From assembly GCA_021790695.1 (NCBI GenBank), contig JAJYGJ010000200.1:1-19118 (forward strand): a DNA stretch of 19,118 bases. Reading direction: 5' to 3'. Both the position numbers and the translations under genes were made by a program. This document shows, piece after piece, positions 5,595 through 13,560 of this stretch (position 1 is the stretch's first letter; the number at the start of each line of letters is the position of its first letter). This stretch comes from Nitrospirota bacterium (GTDB lineage: Bacteria; Nitrospirota; Thermodesulfovibrionia; Thermodesulfovibrionales; JdFR-88). A model generated the notes under the pieces. That model saw only the letters and a list, made by a program, of their open reading frames with translations. It did no database searches and was not told where the DNA came from.

Positions 5595-7649
5595 TCAGAC
5601 GGAGACCCTGAAATACCTGAGCGCCCAGTTCAGTATTCCGCCCACGATTATCGCGGCCGGGGTTATTATCGCCATCATCGCCACGGCGATGCCCATGCCC
5701 TTTTCCTTTATGATGATGAAAAAGCTGGCGAGGCACGGAACGAAAAGCGTTATGGTGACGATGCTCACGAGGGACTGGACGTCGGTAAGCAGCCCCGCCC
5801 TGTGCATGGCGAAGAGGCCGGCCGCGCCGTAATCCCGTCTAAGGAAGCCCACTATGAAGGCCTCGGCCGTCCCGCGCGGCAGCCCCAGCACGCCCACGAC
5901 AACGGGCGAGGCCGCCCTTTCGATGAGGCCCAGCAGATTGAGCTTGTCGAGCCCGAAGAGCACCAGCGTGCCCAGTATGAAGAGGGGAACGGCCTCCTTC
6001 AGGTACCAGACGACCCTGTTTGCCGTCTTCAGGGCTACGTTCTGAAACGCGGGCTTCCGCAGGGGCGGTATCTCGATGAAAAAGTCCGAACGCTCCCCCG
6101 GCAGTATGCTGGCCGCCAGCCGGCCGGCGACAAGCATGATGCCCACCACGCACAGCAGCCATATCGACACCGCCTTCATCGAAAGCGAGGAGAGCATGCC
6201 CAGTATCACGCCAAGCTGCGCCGAGCACGGCACGGCCAGCGACAGAAGGAATATCGCGATGAGCCTGTCGCGCCGGCTCTCCAGTATGCGGGTGGTCATG
6301 ACGGCCATGGTGCCGCAGCCGAGCCCCAGCACCATCGGCAGAACCGCCTTGCCGGAGAGCCCCATCATCTTGAAAAACCTGTTCGTCATGATCGCAAGCC
6401 TGGGCAGATAGCCGCTGTCCTCGAGGATGGAGAAGGCTATGAAGAATGTGGAAGTTATCGGCAGCACTATCGCGATCGAGTAGGAAAGGGCCATGGTGAT
6501 CACGCCGTAGCGGCCGACGAACATGTCCCTGATGAAGGGCACGGGGACGAAGCCGAAGACCTTTATGAACATCGGGTTCAGGTACCGGCCGAAGATGACG
6601 CGCTCCAGGAAATCCACGAACGTGCCCGCCCCAAGCACCCCGACGAATTCGTAAAGCCCGAAGAGCACCATGAGCAGAAACGGGAACCCCCAGAGAGGGT
6701 GGATCATGGACTTGCCCAGAATGGAGACAAGCCTGTTTTCCTTGTGCGGGACTTTCCTTAAGACGGCGGCCGTGATCTCCGACACCTTCCTGAGGCGCGC
6801 CTCGCTGATGTATTGCCCTATCTTGTGGTAGCCGCCTTCACCGGCGGCCTCGGGCGGCGTCGCCAGTTTCAGGGCGCACTCGTCCCTGACGGCCTCGATC
6901 GCCTCTATCGCACCCTCCTCCAGGTTCGCCTTGAGCCACCCGGCCAGGCTCTTGTCGCCCGCCAGCACCATGAGGGCGATCGAGCGGCCGGAGATGTGCG
7001 TCCGCGGAATAAAAGAGGCGATCTTTTCGATATACTCTTCCGCGGCCCTGTAATTCACGGACAACGCCCGGGGCACGCTTCCGCCCGCGGAAATCGCCGC
7101 GGTCAGCTCCTTCAGTCCCCTTCGCTCCGGGGCCACGGTGCCCAAGACCGGGACCCCCAGCATCCCGGCCAGCGCCTGCTTGTCGACCCGGATGCCGCTG
7201 TCCATGGCCTCATCTTCCATGTTCAGGTCAAGGACGACCGGCAGCCCCATCTCGGCAAGCTGTATGGTTATGGAGAGCGTGCGCTTGAGGTTTTTCATGT
7301 CGCCAACCTGCACGACAAGCTCCGGGCGGTCGGAAAGCAGTATGTCCCTGGTGACGCGCTCGTCCTCGCTCATGGGCAGCAGGTTGTTGACGCCGGGGGT
7401 GTCCACTACAATGTAACGCCTGGCCCCGAGGCTCATATTGCCGGAGGAGACCTCAACCGTGGTGCCCGGGTAGTTGGAGACCGTGACGTACCTGCCCGTC
7501 AAGAACCCGAAGATGACGCTTTTCCCCACGTTGGGATTGCCTATGAGGACGATCCGCTTGAGCGGCCCTTTTGCCTGCGTCCCCCCGTCTCGCGCCCCAT
7601 CCCTGGCCGATACCCCGCCTTTTCCGCTCGTACCTGTCCTGCCCGGCAT
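5595..7649 (-). CDS. feoB: Ferrous iron transporter FeoB
   Basis: Inner-membrane Fe(II) uptake protein with a cytosolic G domain. Of 684 residues, 1-30 are a Gly-rich unconserved leader. The G domain follows: G1 GNPNVGKS at 37-44, the G2 region in NYPGTTVEV, G3 DTPG, and G4 NMED. A helical linker leads to the membrane part from about residue 310, with repeated gate segments such as GFPFLLMVLFGLYEF and VLPMVLGLGCGTMAVMTTR, then PCSAQLGV. Length is below E. coli FeoB (773) but normal for many bacteria. A good promoter and palindromic operator candidate lie directly upstream. The only FeoA-like partner is the domain fused to the regulator encoded next. An SD-like GGGAGG is 13 nt from the ATG and GAGGG is closer; the exact start is slightly uncertain. 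Confidence 0.95.
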   Translation of the reverse strand: MPGRTGTSGKGGVSARDGARDGGTQAKGPLKRIVLIGNPNVGKSVIFGFLTGRYVTVSNYPGTTVEVSSGNMSLGARRYIVVDTPGVNNLLPMSEDERVTRDILLSDRPELVVQVGDMKNLKRTLSITIQLAEMGLPVVLDLNMEDEAMDSGIRVDKQALAGMLGVPVLGTVAPERRGLKELTAAISAGGSVPRALSVNYRAAEEYIEKIASFIPRTHISGRSIALMVLAGDKSLAGWLKANLEEGAIEAIEAVRDECALKLATPPEAAGEGGYHKIGQYISEARLRKVSEITAAVLRKVPHKENRLVSILGKSMIHPLWGFPFLLMVLFGLYEFVGVLGAGTFVDFLERVIFGRYLNPMFIKVFGFVPVPFIRDMFVGRYGVITMALSYSIAIVLPITSTFFIAFSILEDSGYLPRLAIMTNRFFKMMGLSGKAVLPMVLGLGCGTMAVMTTRILESRRDRLIAIFLLSLAVPCSAQLGVILGMLSSLSMKAVSIWLLCVVGIMLVAGRLAASILPGERSDFFIEIPPLRKPAFQNVALKTANRVVWYLKEAVPLFILGTLVLFGLDKLNLLGLIERAASPVVVGVLGLPRGTAEAFIVGFLRRDYGAAGLFAMHRAGLLTDVQSLVSIVTITLFVPCLASFFIIIKEKGMGIAVAMMAIITPAAIIVGGILNWALRYFRVSV

Positions 7650-7697
7650 GTCCCTCAGATTTCCTCCCGCGGCGGCAGCATGAATGCGCCTTCAGAT

Positions 7698-7727
7698 AAT
7701 ATTGAGACTCAGTTTCGTCTGACTATT
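7698..7727. promoter_or_regulatory. 30-bp imperfect palindrome, operator candidate of feo operon
   Basis: Read on the - strand, AATAGTCAGAC and GTCTCAATATT flank an 8-nt centre; the arms match at 9 of 11 positions. It covers the end of the -10 and the predicted start of the feoB promoter. That is the expected place for an iron-dependent repressor, plausibly the DtxR-family protein of the same operon. The sequence does not match the classical Fur or DtxR consensus, so the binder is inferred. Confidence 0.45.
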
Positions 7728-7754
7728 GTAGTGAAGGGACGGTCTTCTTGTCAA
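7725..7754 (-). promoter_or_regulatory. Sigma-70 promoter of feoB-dtxR-queF operon
   Basis: On the - strand: TTGACA (7754-7749), 18-nt spacer, TACAAT (7730-7725). The -35 is perfect and the -10 is one base off consensus. The start is near 7718, leaving a leader of about 69 nt before feoB. Just upstream of the -35, ATTGTTACCAAT (near 7763-7774) is a partial palindrome that might be a second regulator site. Confidence 0.75.
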
Positions 7755-7779
7755 AAACATTATTGGTAACAATGAACCG

Positions 7780-7803
7780 CCCCGCTCAGTGCAGGCCGCG
7801 GGG
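7780..7803 (-). terminator. GC hairpin after the thioesterase gene
   Basis: CCCCGC (7780-7785) and GCGGGG (7798-7803) form a perfect 6-bp stem with a 12-nt loop, 12 nt past the thioesterase stop. No T-tract follows on the - strand, so if it ends transcription it probably needs Rho or only pauses the polymerase. Confidence 0.3.
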
Positions 7804-7815
7804 GACCGCACGGGT

Positions 7816-8232
7816 TCAGGGCTGCATTAATTTGGCCCTGGCGGCGGCGACGAGCCCGCCCCCGGGGTAGGTCTTAAGCTCCGAGGCGGCCTCGAGGAGC
7901 CGGCGTGCACGGCTCTTTTCCAGATCATCCGGATCGCCTTCGATCCAGCCCTCGACCCGCACCTTCTGCCCGACGGGAAGGGCGTTCCTGAACCTCACCG
8001 AAATCTCCGCCGTCACCGGCATTTGGCCGGCCTTTATCGCGGCGTGGGCCATGGCCTCATCGAGTATGGCGGAGATTATGCCCCCGTGGACTATGCCCTT
8101 GTAGCCCTGATGCCGTCTTTCGGGCGTAAAAAACGCCATTACCCCGCGGCCTCCGCCTTCAAACACGAGATGGAGCCCTTCCGGGTTTTCCCGGCCGCAG
8201 GCGAAACAGTAATGGTCGTCCTCGAGCTTCAT
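7816..8232 (-). CDS. PaaI-type hotdog-fold thioesterase
   Basis: A 138-aa single hotdog domain. The family signature HGGIISAILDEAMAHA (near residues 49-64) holds the HGG turn and the acidic residue on the central helix that acts in acyl-CoA hydrolysis. The N-terminus has the CFACGRENPEGLHL pattern common in this subfamily; VTAEISVRFRNALPVG forms the next strands. It probably hydrolyses an acyl- or aryl-CoA in the cytoplasm, but the substrate cannot be read from sequence. It starts 14 nt after the rho stop, so it is likely co-transcribed with rho; the SD is weak (GGCCGGG). The pairing with rho gives no clear functional hint. Confidence 0.88.
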   Translation of the reverse strand: MKLEDDHYCFACGRENPEGLHLVFEGGGRGVMAFFTPERRHQGYKGIVHGGIISAILDEAMAHAAIKAGQMPVTAEISVRFRNALPVGQKVRVEGWIEGDPDDLEKSRARRLLEAASELKTYPGGGLVAAARAKLMQP

Positions 8233-8246
8233 TTCCCGGCCGCCCG

Positions 8247-9509
<1,263 letters not shown>

Positions 9510-9590
9510 GCTGGTCTTCTCCTAGAAATGTTTGCTGGCAGTTTTAAATTGCCGGTAGGCCAGGCCTATCCTCTCATTCCGAATCTGCTT

Positions 9591-9648
9591 TTCCCCGCGG
9601 CAAGAGGACTGGCCCACAAGGGACTGGTGTATTCCCCGCGGGGAATAC
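9591..9648 (-). promoter_or_regulatory. rho leader with perfect 20-bp palindrome and competing arm
   Basis: GTATTCCCCGCGGGGAATAC (9629-9648) is a perfect palindrome. Its inner arm TTCCCCGCGG (read on the - strand) is also exactly complementary over 10 bases to CCGCGGGGAA at 9600-9591, downstream in the rho leader. The RNA can therefore form either the local hairpin or a longer-range one, but not both. A further TAGGCC-A-GGCCTA inverted repeat lies at 9556-9568. E. coli rho is known to be attenuated in its own leader; a similar role here is inference. Confidence 0.55.
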
Positions 9649-9728
9649 GCTTGATGTCCATATTATTCCAAAGCCAGTTTTCCGGATACGGGATTTGAAG
9701 AAAAATCTTATTTACGTTCCCCGGATGA

Positions 9729-9758
9729 AAAATACACAAAAACACCCTTGTTTGTCAA
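9729..9758 (-). promoter_or_regulatory. Sigma-70 promoter of rho
   Basis: On the - strand: perfect TTGACA (9758-9753), 18-nt spacer, TATTTT (9734-9729). The start is near 9722, giving a rho leader of about 213 nt. It lies downstream of the ribosomal operon terminator, so rho is an independent unit. Between 9759 and 9898 I see nothing else supportable. Confidence 0.65.
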
Positions 9759-9898
9759 TGGCACCTGTTTTAAACGGGCCAGCGTAACCGATGTGAGGCT
9801 GGCATCTGCGTGCTCCTTGAGGCAGGGAACAAGCGGACGGATACGCAGGCGCCGCATCTTCACGGACCTTTTGCTCTTCGCCCTCGCAGACGATTCGA

Positions 9899-9914
9899 TC
9901 CCGCCATGGCGGGA
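9899..9914. repeat. Perfect 16-bp palindrome
   Basis: TCCCGCCATGGCGGGA is identical to its reverse complement. One half (CATGGCGGGA) recurs at 348-357 upstream of uvrB, hinting at a dispersed repeat or shared binding site. Function unknown. Confidence 0.5.
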
Positions 9915-9928
9915 CCAGGCACACGGCC

Positions 9929-9946
9929 GGAACCGCAAAAGGTTCC
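9929..9946 (-). terminator. Second hairpin after the operon terminator
   Basis: GGAACC (9929-9934), 6-nt loop, GGTTCC (9941-9946): a perfect 6-bp stem immediately downstream (on the - strand) of the intrinsic terminator. No T-run follows. It may back up termination or protect the 3' end of read-through RNA. Confidence 0.35.
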
Positions 9947-9949
9947 ATA

Positions 9950-9968
9950 AAAAAGCCCGGTGCTTTTT
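9950..9968 (-). terminator. Intrinsic terminator of the ribosomal protein operon
   Basis: On the - strand: AAAAAGC, 5-nt loop ACCGG, GCTTTTT plus a further T. The 7-bp stem is perfect and runs into the T-tract. It begins 10 nt after the TAA that ends the extended small frame downstream of rplQ. Confidence 0.8.
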
Positions 9969-9977
9969 GAGGCCCTT

Positions 9978-10118
9978 TTAAGATTTCCTCCGGCCTTTTT
10001 TGGGCGTGCACGACTCCCCCTGGACGGTCCCTCAGGTGGGCACTCCCAATCTCGGAAAGACGATGAATTGCAGGACAACGTAGACTGCGAGCACGGCCAG
10101 GCCCACAATCCAGTTCAT
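9978..10118 (-). CDS. Small single-TM protein after rplQ; candidate selenoprotein (in-frame UGA)
   Basis: The ATG (10118-10116) overlaps the rplQ TAA as TAATG and has GGAGGAG 5-6 nt upstream, so translation should be efficient and coupled to rplQ. The first 28 residues form one hydrophobic helix (MNWIVGLAVLAVYVVLQF) ending in FPRLGVPT. A TGA then falls at 10034-10032. Read through, the frame adds 17 residues, GTVQGESC then TPKKGRRKS, before TAA at 9980-9978, just ahead of the operon terminator. The extension has a Cys eight residues after the UGA and a basic tail. A GU-loop hairpin (10002-10018) lies at a distance suited to a bacterial SECIS. Two readings are possible: a 28-aa peptide (10032-10118) or a 46-aa selenoprotein. 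TGA serves as a normal stop in trusted genes here (rpsK, secY), so a code change is unlikely. Too short for standard gene callers. I cannot name the family. Confidence 0.6.
10002..10018 (-). promoter_or_regulatory. SECIS-like hairpin downstream of UGA
   Basis: On the - strand GGGAGT (10018-10013) pairs with ACGCCC (10007-10002): five pairs and one A-G mismatch around the 5-nt loop CGTGC. The loop starts 20 nt after the UGA and contains GU, as bacterial SECIS loops often do. An alternative stem, GAC/TCC with GGA/GTC and an AGGG loop, overlaps it. Short GC-rich hairpins are easy to find by chance here, so support is modest. Confidence 0.35.
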
Positions 10119-10561
10119 TACTTCTCCTCCTTTTTCTGCTGCTCCCCGGAGGGCTTTTTTTCCTTTTTCTCTTTGGCCTGCTTGCCCGCCTCCTGCCGCC
10201 TGCTCTCATAATCCACGAACTCTATGACCGCCATCGGCGCGCTGTCGCCCATCCTGTTTCTCGTCTGGACGATCCTCAGGTATCCGCCGTTCCTGCCTTG
10301 AAAGCGGGGTGCTATTTCGTTGAAGAGCTTCGCCACGGCCGGCTTGCTGGGCAGCCCCGCAAGCGCCAGCCGCCTGGAGTTGAGGTCTCCTTTTATGCCC
10401 ATGGTGACGAACCTTTCGGCTATGACCCTGGTCTCCTTCGCCTTGGCGAGCGTGGTTTCGATCCTCTCCTGCAGGATCAGGGCGCTCACCAGGCCTCTCA
10501 GAAGGGCCTTTCTCTGGTTTGCGGTCCGGCCGAAATTGCTCCCGGATCTTTTATGCCGCAT
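10118..10561 (-). CDS. rplQ: 50S ribosomal protein bL17
   Basis: bL17 of the large subunit, 147 aa. The conserved body MRHKRSGSNFGRTANQRKALLRGL through APMAVIEFVDYE covers about 120 residues. A charged Lys/Glu/Gln tail (AGKQAKEKKEKKPSGEQQ onward) extends past the usual end; such tails vary between lineages. The ATG lies inside the end of rpoA (11-nt overlap), the classical alpha-operon order. The stop overlaps the start of the small membrane ORF. Confidence 0.97.
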   Translation of the reverse strand: MRHKRSGSNFGRTANQRKALLRGLVSALILQERIETTLAKAKETRVIAERFVTMGIKGDLNSRRLALAGLPSKPAVAKLFNEIAPRFQGRNGGYLRIVQTRNRMGDSAPMAVIEFVDYESRRQEAGKQAKEKKEKKPSGEQQKKEEK

Positions 10562-11600
10562 TTCCTCCTCCCATCTTGCCCTGGAGGGCCTCAGTCTTGT
10601 CCGGAGGGGTCTCGCTGACCCTCATCCCGAAGCGCAGTCCCATGCTGTTTAAAAGCTCCTTTATCTCGTTCAGGGACTTGCGGCCGAAGTTTTTGGTCTT
10701 GAGCATGTCGTGCTCCGTCTTCTGGACCAGTTCCGAAATGGTCTTGATGTTGGCGTTTTTCAGGCAGTTCTGCGCCCGCACGCTCAGTTCAAGCTCATCG
10801 ACGCTTTTTAAAAGGTTCTCGTTCACCACCGGATCGGCATCGAGCCCGATGTCCCCGGAAGACGCAAACGCCTTCAGTTCGCCGTCATCCATCTCGTCCT
10901 CGCTGGTCAGGATGAAAAACCTCAGGTGCTCCTCCAGGATGGAGGCGGCCTGCGTAACCGCCTGTTCCGGGTCCGTGCTGCCGTCCGTCCAGAGCTCAAG
11001 GATCAGGCGGTCGTAGTCGGTCGCCCTGCCGACGCGGGCCTTCTCCACCCAGAAGTTGACCTTCTTTATGGGGTTGAAGACCGCATCGACGGCTATCGTG
11101 TCCACGGAGAAATTCTCGTCCTTGTTCAGTTCGGCCGGCACGTAGCCCTTGCCTTTCCTTATGAATATCTCGGCGTCGAAGGTCGCCCCCTTGTCAAGGG
11201 TGGCTATGGGCTGCTGCGGAGTGAGTATATCTATATCGCCGGACGGCTTTATATCCGAGCCCAGGACCGCGCCGGGACCCGTGGCGCTTATGGTCGCGGT
11301 CTTCGTGCCGTTGCCGTGCATGACGAACCTCAATTTCTTCATGTTGAGGATGATGTTCATCACGTCCTCTTTGACCCCGTCGATGGGGGCAAACTCATGG
11401 ACGGCGCCGCGTATCTTCGTGGCCACGACGGCCGCGCCTTCCAGCGAGGACAGCAGCACCCTCCTCAATGAGTTGCCAAGCGTCGTGCCATATCCCCTTT
11501 CCAGTGGCTCGGCTATCAGTTTCCCGTATGTATCGGTCAGGGTTTCTTCATCAAACCTTATCTTTTCCGGCAGTTGAAAACCCTTTTTCTTTAGATCCAT
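10551..11600 (-). CDS. rpoA: RNA polymerase subunit alpha
   Basis: Alpha scaffolds RNA polymerase assembly and contacts UP elements and activators. The 349-aa product has the N-terminal dimerisation domain (GYGTTLGNSLRRVLLSSLEGAAV near 36-58), the inserted second subdomain with HEFAPIDGVKEDV, an acidic flexible linker (about 235-265), and the C-terminal domain with VRAQNCLKNANIKTISELV and FGRKSLNEIKELL, whose Arg and Asn/Lys residues bind DNA. A Gly-rich tail follows. SD GAGGAGG precedes the ATG. It sits between rpsD and rplQ as usual in the alpha operon. Confidence 0.98.
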   Translation of the reverse strand: MDLKKKGFQLPEKIRFDEETLTDTYGKLIAEPLERGYGTTLGNSLRRVLLSSLEGAAVVATKIRGAVHEFAPIDGVKEDVMNIILNMKKLRFVMHGNGTKTATISATGPGAVLGSDIKPSGDIDILTPQQPIATLDKGATFDAEIFIRKGKGYVPAELNKDENFSVDTIAVDAVFNPIKKVNFWVEKARVGRATDYDRLILELWTDGSTDPEQAVTQAASILEEHLRFFILTSEDEMDDGELKAFASSGDIGLDADPVVNENLLKSVDELELSVRAQNCLKNANIKTISELVQKTEHDMLKTKNFGRKSLNEIKELLNSMGLRFGMRVSETPPDKTEALQGKMGGGNAA

Positions 11601-11671
11601 AAGGCCTCCTCTATGACCCCGAATTTTACCCTTGAATTTCCTTTGAAATCCTGCCTTCCAGGCGCTTTAGT

Positions 11672-12298
11672 CTACTTTGAATACAGCTCCACGACCAGCT
11701 GTTCCTGGACGTCAAGGGGTATCTCATCCCTTGTGGGTATGTGCGTTATCCTGCCCGCGCGCGCGGCCGGGGTGATCTCCATCCACACGGGCAGCCCTCT
11801 GTGCTCCGCCTTGGCCAGGTTCTCCTCGACGTAAGGATGGTTCTTCTTCGCGTCGACCACCTCGACAGAGTCGCCGGGCCTCACCTGGAACGACGGAATG
11901 TTGACCGCCCTGCCGTTGACCTTGAAAAACCCGTGGCCGACAAACTGCCTGGCCTGGGTCCTGTTGGCGGCAAACCCCATCCGGAACACAACGTTGTCGA
12001 GCCTGCGCTCAAGGAGCTGGAGCAGGGTCTCGCCCGTTGCGCCCTTCCTTTCCGAGGCCATCTCGAAATAGCGCCTGAACTGCTTCTCAAGGAGCCCGTA
12101 TATGTTCTTTACTTTCTGTTTCTCCCTCAACTGGAAGCCGTAATCGGAGAGCTTGCCCCTGCGCTGGCCGTGCTGGCCGGGCGGATACTTCCTGCGCTCG
12201 ACGGAACATTTCTCCGTAAAACACCTGTCTCCCTTGAGGAAAAGCTTCTCGCCTTCCCTCCGGCACATCCTGCAGTCCGCTCCGGTATACCTGGCCAT
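11672..12298 (-). CDS. rpsD: 30S ribosomal protein uS4
   Basis: Primary 16S rRNA binder of the 30S body, 208 aa. The start is the ATG at 12298-12296, which overlaps the rpsK stop as TGATG and is preceded by GGAGGAGG; the open frame extends 10 codons upstream into rpsK, but MARYTGADCRMC is the conserved N-terminus. Cys9, Cys12, Cys26 and Cys31 form the zinc-knuckle of the C+ form. An S4 RNA-binding domain starts near residue 97 (LERRLDNVVFRMGFAANRTQAR). S4 is the classical translational repressor of this operon in E. coli. Confidence 0.97.
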   Translation of the reverse strand: MARYTGADCRMCRREGEKLFLKGDRCFTEKCSVERRKYPPGQHGQRRGKLSDYGFQLREKQKVKNIYGLLEKQFRRYFEMASERKGATGETLLQLLERRLDNVVFRMGFAANRTQARQFVGHGFFKVNGRAVNIPSFQVRPGDSVEVVDAKKNHPYVEENLAKAEHRGLPVWMEITPAARAGRITHIPTRDEIPLDVQEQLVVELYSK

Positions 12299-12684
12299 CA
12301 GACCCTCCTCCGTTTCGGGGGCCTGCACCCGTTATGCGGCACCGGTGTCACGTCCCGTATAAGGTTCACTTCGAGGCCGGCGGCCTGCAGCGCCCTGATG
12401 GCGGCCTCGCGCCCCACGCCGGGCCCCTTCACGAAAACGTCTATCTGCTTCATGCCGTATTCAAGCACCTTCTTGGCCGCGGCTTCGGCGGCCATCTGGG
12501 CCGCGTAAAGCGTGCCTTTCCTCGACCCCTTGAAGCCCAGGCTGCCCGCGCTTGACCATGAGAGCACGCCGCCGTTCGGATCGGTGATGGTCACGATCGT
12601 GTTATTGAAACTGGCCTGGATATGGGCCGCGCCGTAAGGTATGCTCTTTTTTTCCTTCCTGCTTGCCTTTTTTCTCTTTGCCAT
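12298..12684 (-). CDS. rpsK: 30S ribosomal protein uS11
   Basis: Platform protein of the 30S subunit, 128 aa. The motifs IQASFNNTIVTITDPNGG, AAEAAAKKVLEYGMKQIDVFVKGPGVGRE and the C-terminal DVTPVPHNGCRPPKRRRV are diagnostic. A short Lys/Arg-rich N-terminal arm (MAKRKKASRKEKK) contacts rRNA. It follows rpsM after 15 nt and shares one base with the rpsD start. Confidence 0.98.
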   Translation of the reverse strand: MAKRKKASRKEKKSIPYGAAHIQASFNNTIVTITDPNGGVLSWSSAGSLGFKGSRKGTLYAAQMAAEAAAKKVLEYGMKQIDVFVKGPGVGREAAIRALQAAGLEVNLIRDVTPVPHNGCRPPKRRRV

Positions 12685-12699
12685 CCGGTTAAAGCCCCC

Positions 12700-13068
12700 T
12701 TACTTCTTCTTTCCAGCTATGGCCCTGCGGGGCCCTTTTCTTGTCCTGGCGTTGGTGCGCGTCCTTTGCCCTCTGGCCGGGAGCCCGAGCCTGTGCCTCA
12801 TTCCCCTGTAACTGCCTATGTCCTGAAGGCGCTTGATGCTCATCGCGACCTCCCGTCTGAGATCGCCCTCCACCTTGTAGTCGCGCTCTATCGCTGTCCT
12901 TATCTTGACGATGTCATCGTCCCTCAGATCCTTTACCCTCACATCGGGGTTTATGCCCGTCTCCGCGAGGATCCTTTTCGAAAGCATGCGGCCGATGCCG
13001 AATATCCGCGTCAGCCCTATCTCGACCCTCTCGTTTTTCGGCAAGTCGACGCCGGCTATTCTCGCCAT
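12700..13068 (-). CDS. rpsM: 30S ribosomal protein uS13
   Basis: Head protein of the 30S subunit that bridges to the 50S and contacts P-site tRNA, 122 aa. It shows MARIAGVDLPKNERVEIGLT at the start, the helix-two-turn-helix RLQDIGSYRGMRHRLGLP, and the basic tail GQRTRTNARTRKGPRRAIAGKKK extending towards tRNA. It begins 3 nt after the rpmJ stop. Confidence 0.98.
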   Translation of the reverse strand: MARIAGVDLPKNERVEIGLTRIFGIGRMLSKRILAETGINPDVRVKDLRDDDIVKIRTAIERDYKVEGDLRREVAMSIKRLQDIGSYRGMRHRLGLPARGQRTRTNARTRKGPRRAIAGKKK

Positions 13069-13071
13069 CGC

Positions 13072-13185
13072 CTATCCCTGCCTCTGTTTGTGCCTGGGAT
13101 TCTCGCAGAGCACCCTCACGACGCCTTTTCTCTTTATGACCTTGCATTTCTGGCACACCGGCTTCACTGAAGAGCGAACTTTCAT
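13072..13185 (-). CDS. rpmJ: 50S ribosomal protein bL36 (zinc form)
   Basis: A 37-aa protein starting MKVRSSVKPVCQKCKVIKR and ending NPRHKQRQG. Cys11, Cys14, Cys27 and His33 form the zinc ribbon of the C+ type. GAGG sits 5 nt before the ATG. It lies between infA and rpsM, its usual place, and is too short for ordinary ORF calling. Stop TAG at 13074-13072. Confidence 0.96.
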   Translation of the reverse strand: MKVRSSVKPVCQKCKVIKRKGVVRVLCENPRHKQRQG

Positions 13186-13263
13186 GATTTCCTCGCAAAC
13201 TCCTTCCCGCTTAAAATAGGGCCCTGAAAAGATTCCCGCATCCCGTTTCGCAAAGTTTTCACT

Positions 13264-13482
13264 TTATTTAAACCTGTATGTGATCCTTCCCCTCGTCAGG
13301 TCATAGGGGGAAAGCTCAATGAGCACCCTGTCACCGGGCAATATCTTTATGAAATGCATCCTCATCTTGCCCGAAACATAGGCGAGCACTACCTGTCCGC
13401 TCTCAAGCTCCACCTTGAAGGTGGCGTTGGGGAGGGTCTCCAGAACCGTTCCCTGAACCTCTATGTTTTCTTCCTTCGGCAT
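13264..13482 (-). CDS. infA: Translation initiation factor IF-1
   Basis: A 72-aa S1/OB-fold protein that occupies the 30S A site during initiation. Sequence MPKEENIEVQGTVLETLPN through SGKMRMHFIKILPGDRV and SPYDLTRGRITYRFK is near the family consensus. GGGGAG lies close to the ATG. It is the first gene after the promoter at 13528-13557. Its 78-nt gap to rpmJ holds nothing convincing beyond the rpmJ SD. Confidence 0.98.
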   Translation of the reverse strand: MPKEENIEVQGTVLETLPNATFKVELESGQVVLAYVSGKMRMHFIKILPGDRVLIELSPYDLTRGRITYRFK

Positions 13483-13527
13483 CGCTCCCCGTTCAGGCTT
13501 TTAGATGACGGCTTTTTGCAAATATAT

Positions 13528-13557
13528 ATTATAGCTACCATGTTGAGGCTTAGTCAA
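13528..13557 (-). promoter_or_regulatory. Strong sigma-70 promoter for infA-rplQ cluster
   Basis: On the - strand: TTGACT (13557-13552), 18-nt spacer, perfect TATAAT (13533-13528). The start is near 13521, giving about a 39-nt leader before infA. It sits between the map stop and infA, so infA through rplQ can be transcribed separately from the upstream spc genes. Confidence 0.75.
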
Positions 13558-13560
13558 GGT

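Noticed and set aside
4770..6761. 663-codon open frame on the + strand opposite feoB and dtxR
   Set aside because: The product is low-complexity, His/Arg/Gly-rich; the - strand encodes complete FeoB and the DtxR-FeoA protein.
9708..9938. 76-codon - strand ORF in the rho upstream region
   Set aside because: It covers the rho promoter, lacks an SD and recognisable features, and looks like random open frame.
9860..10108. 82-codon - strand ORF across the small rplQ-linked gene and terminator
   Set aside because: Different frame from the SD-linked ORF, has no ribosome binding site and runs through the intrinsic terminator.
12299..12328. 10-codon upstream extension of rpsD
   Set aside because: The conserved S4 start MARYTGADC begins at 12298, with a strong SD and a TGATG junction.
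13182..13241. 19-aa ORF before rpmJ whose TGA overlaps the rpmJ ATG
   Set aside because: No good SD, no conserved features, and such short frames with ATGA overlaps arise readily by chance.
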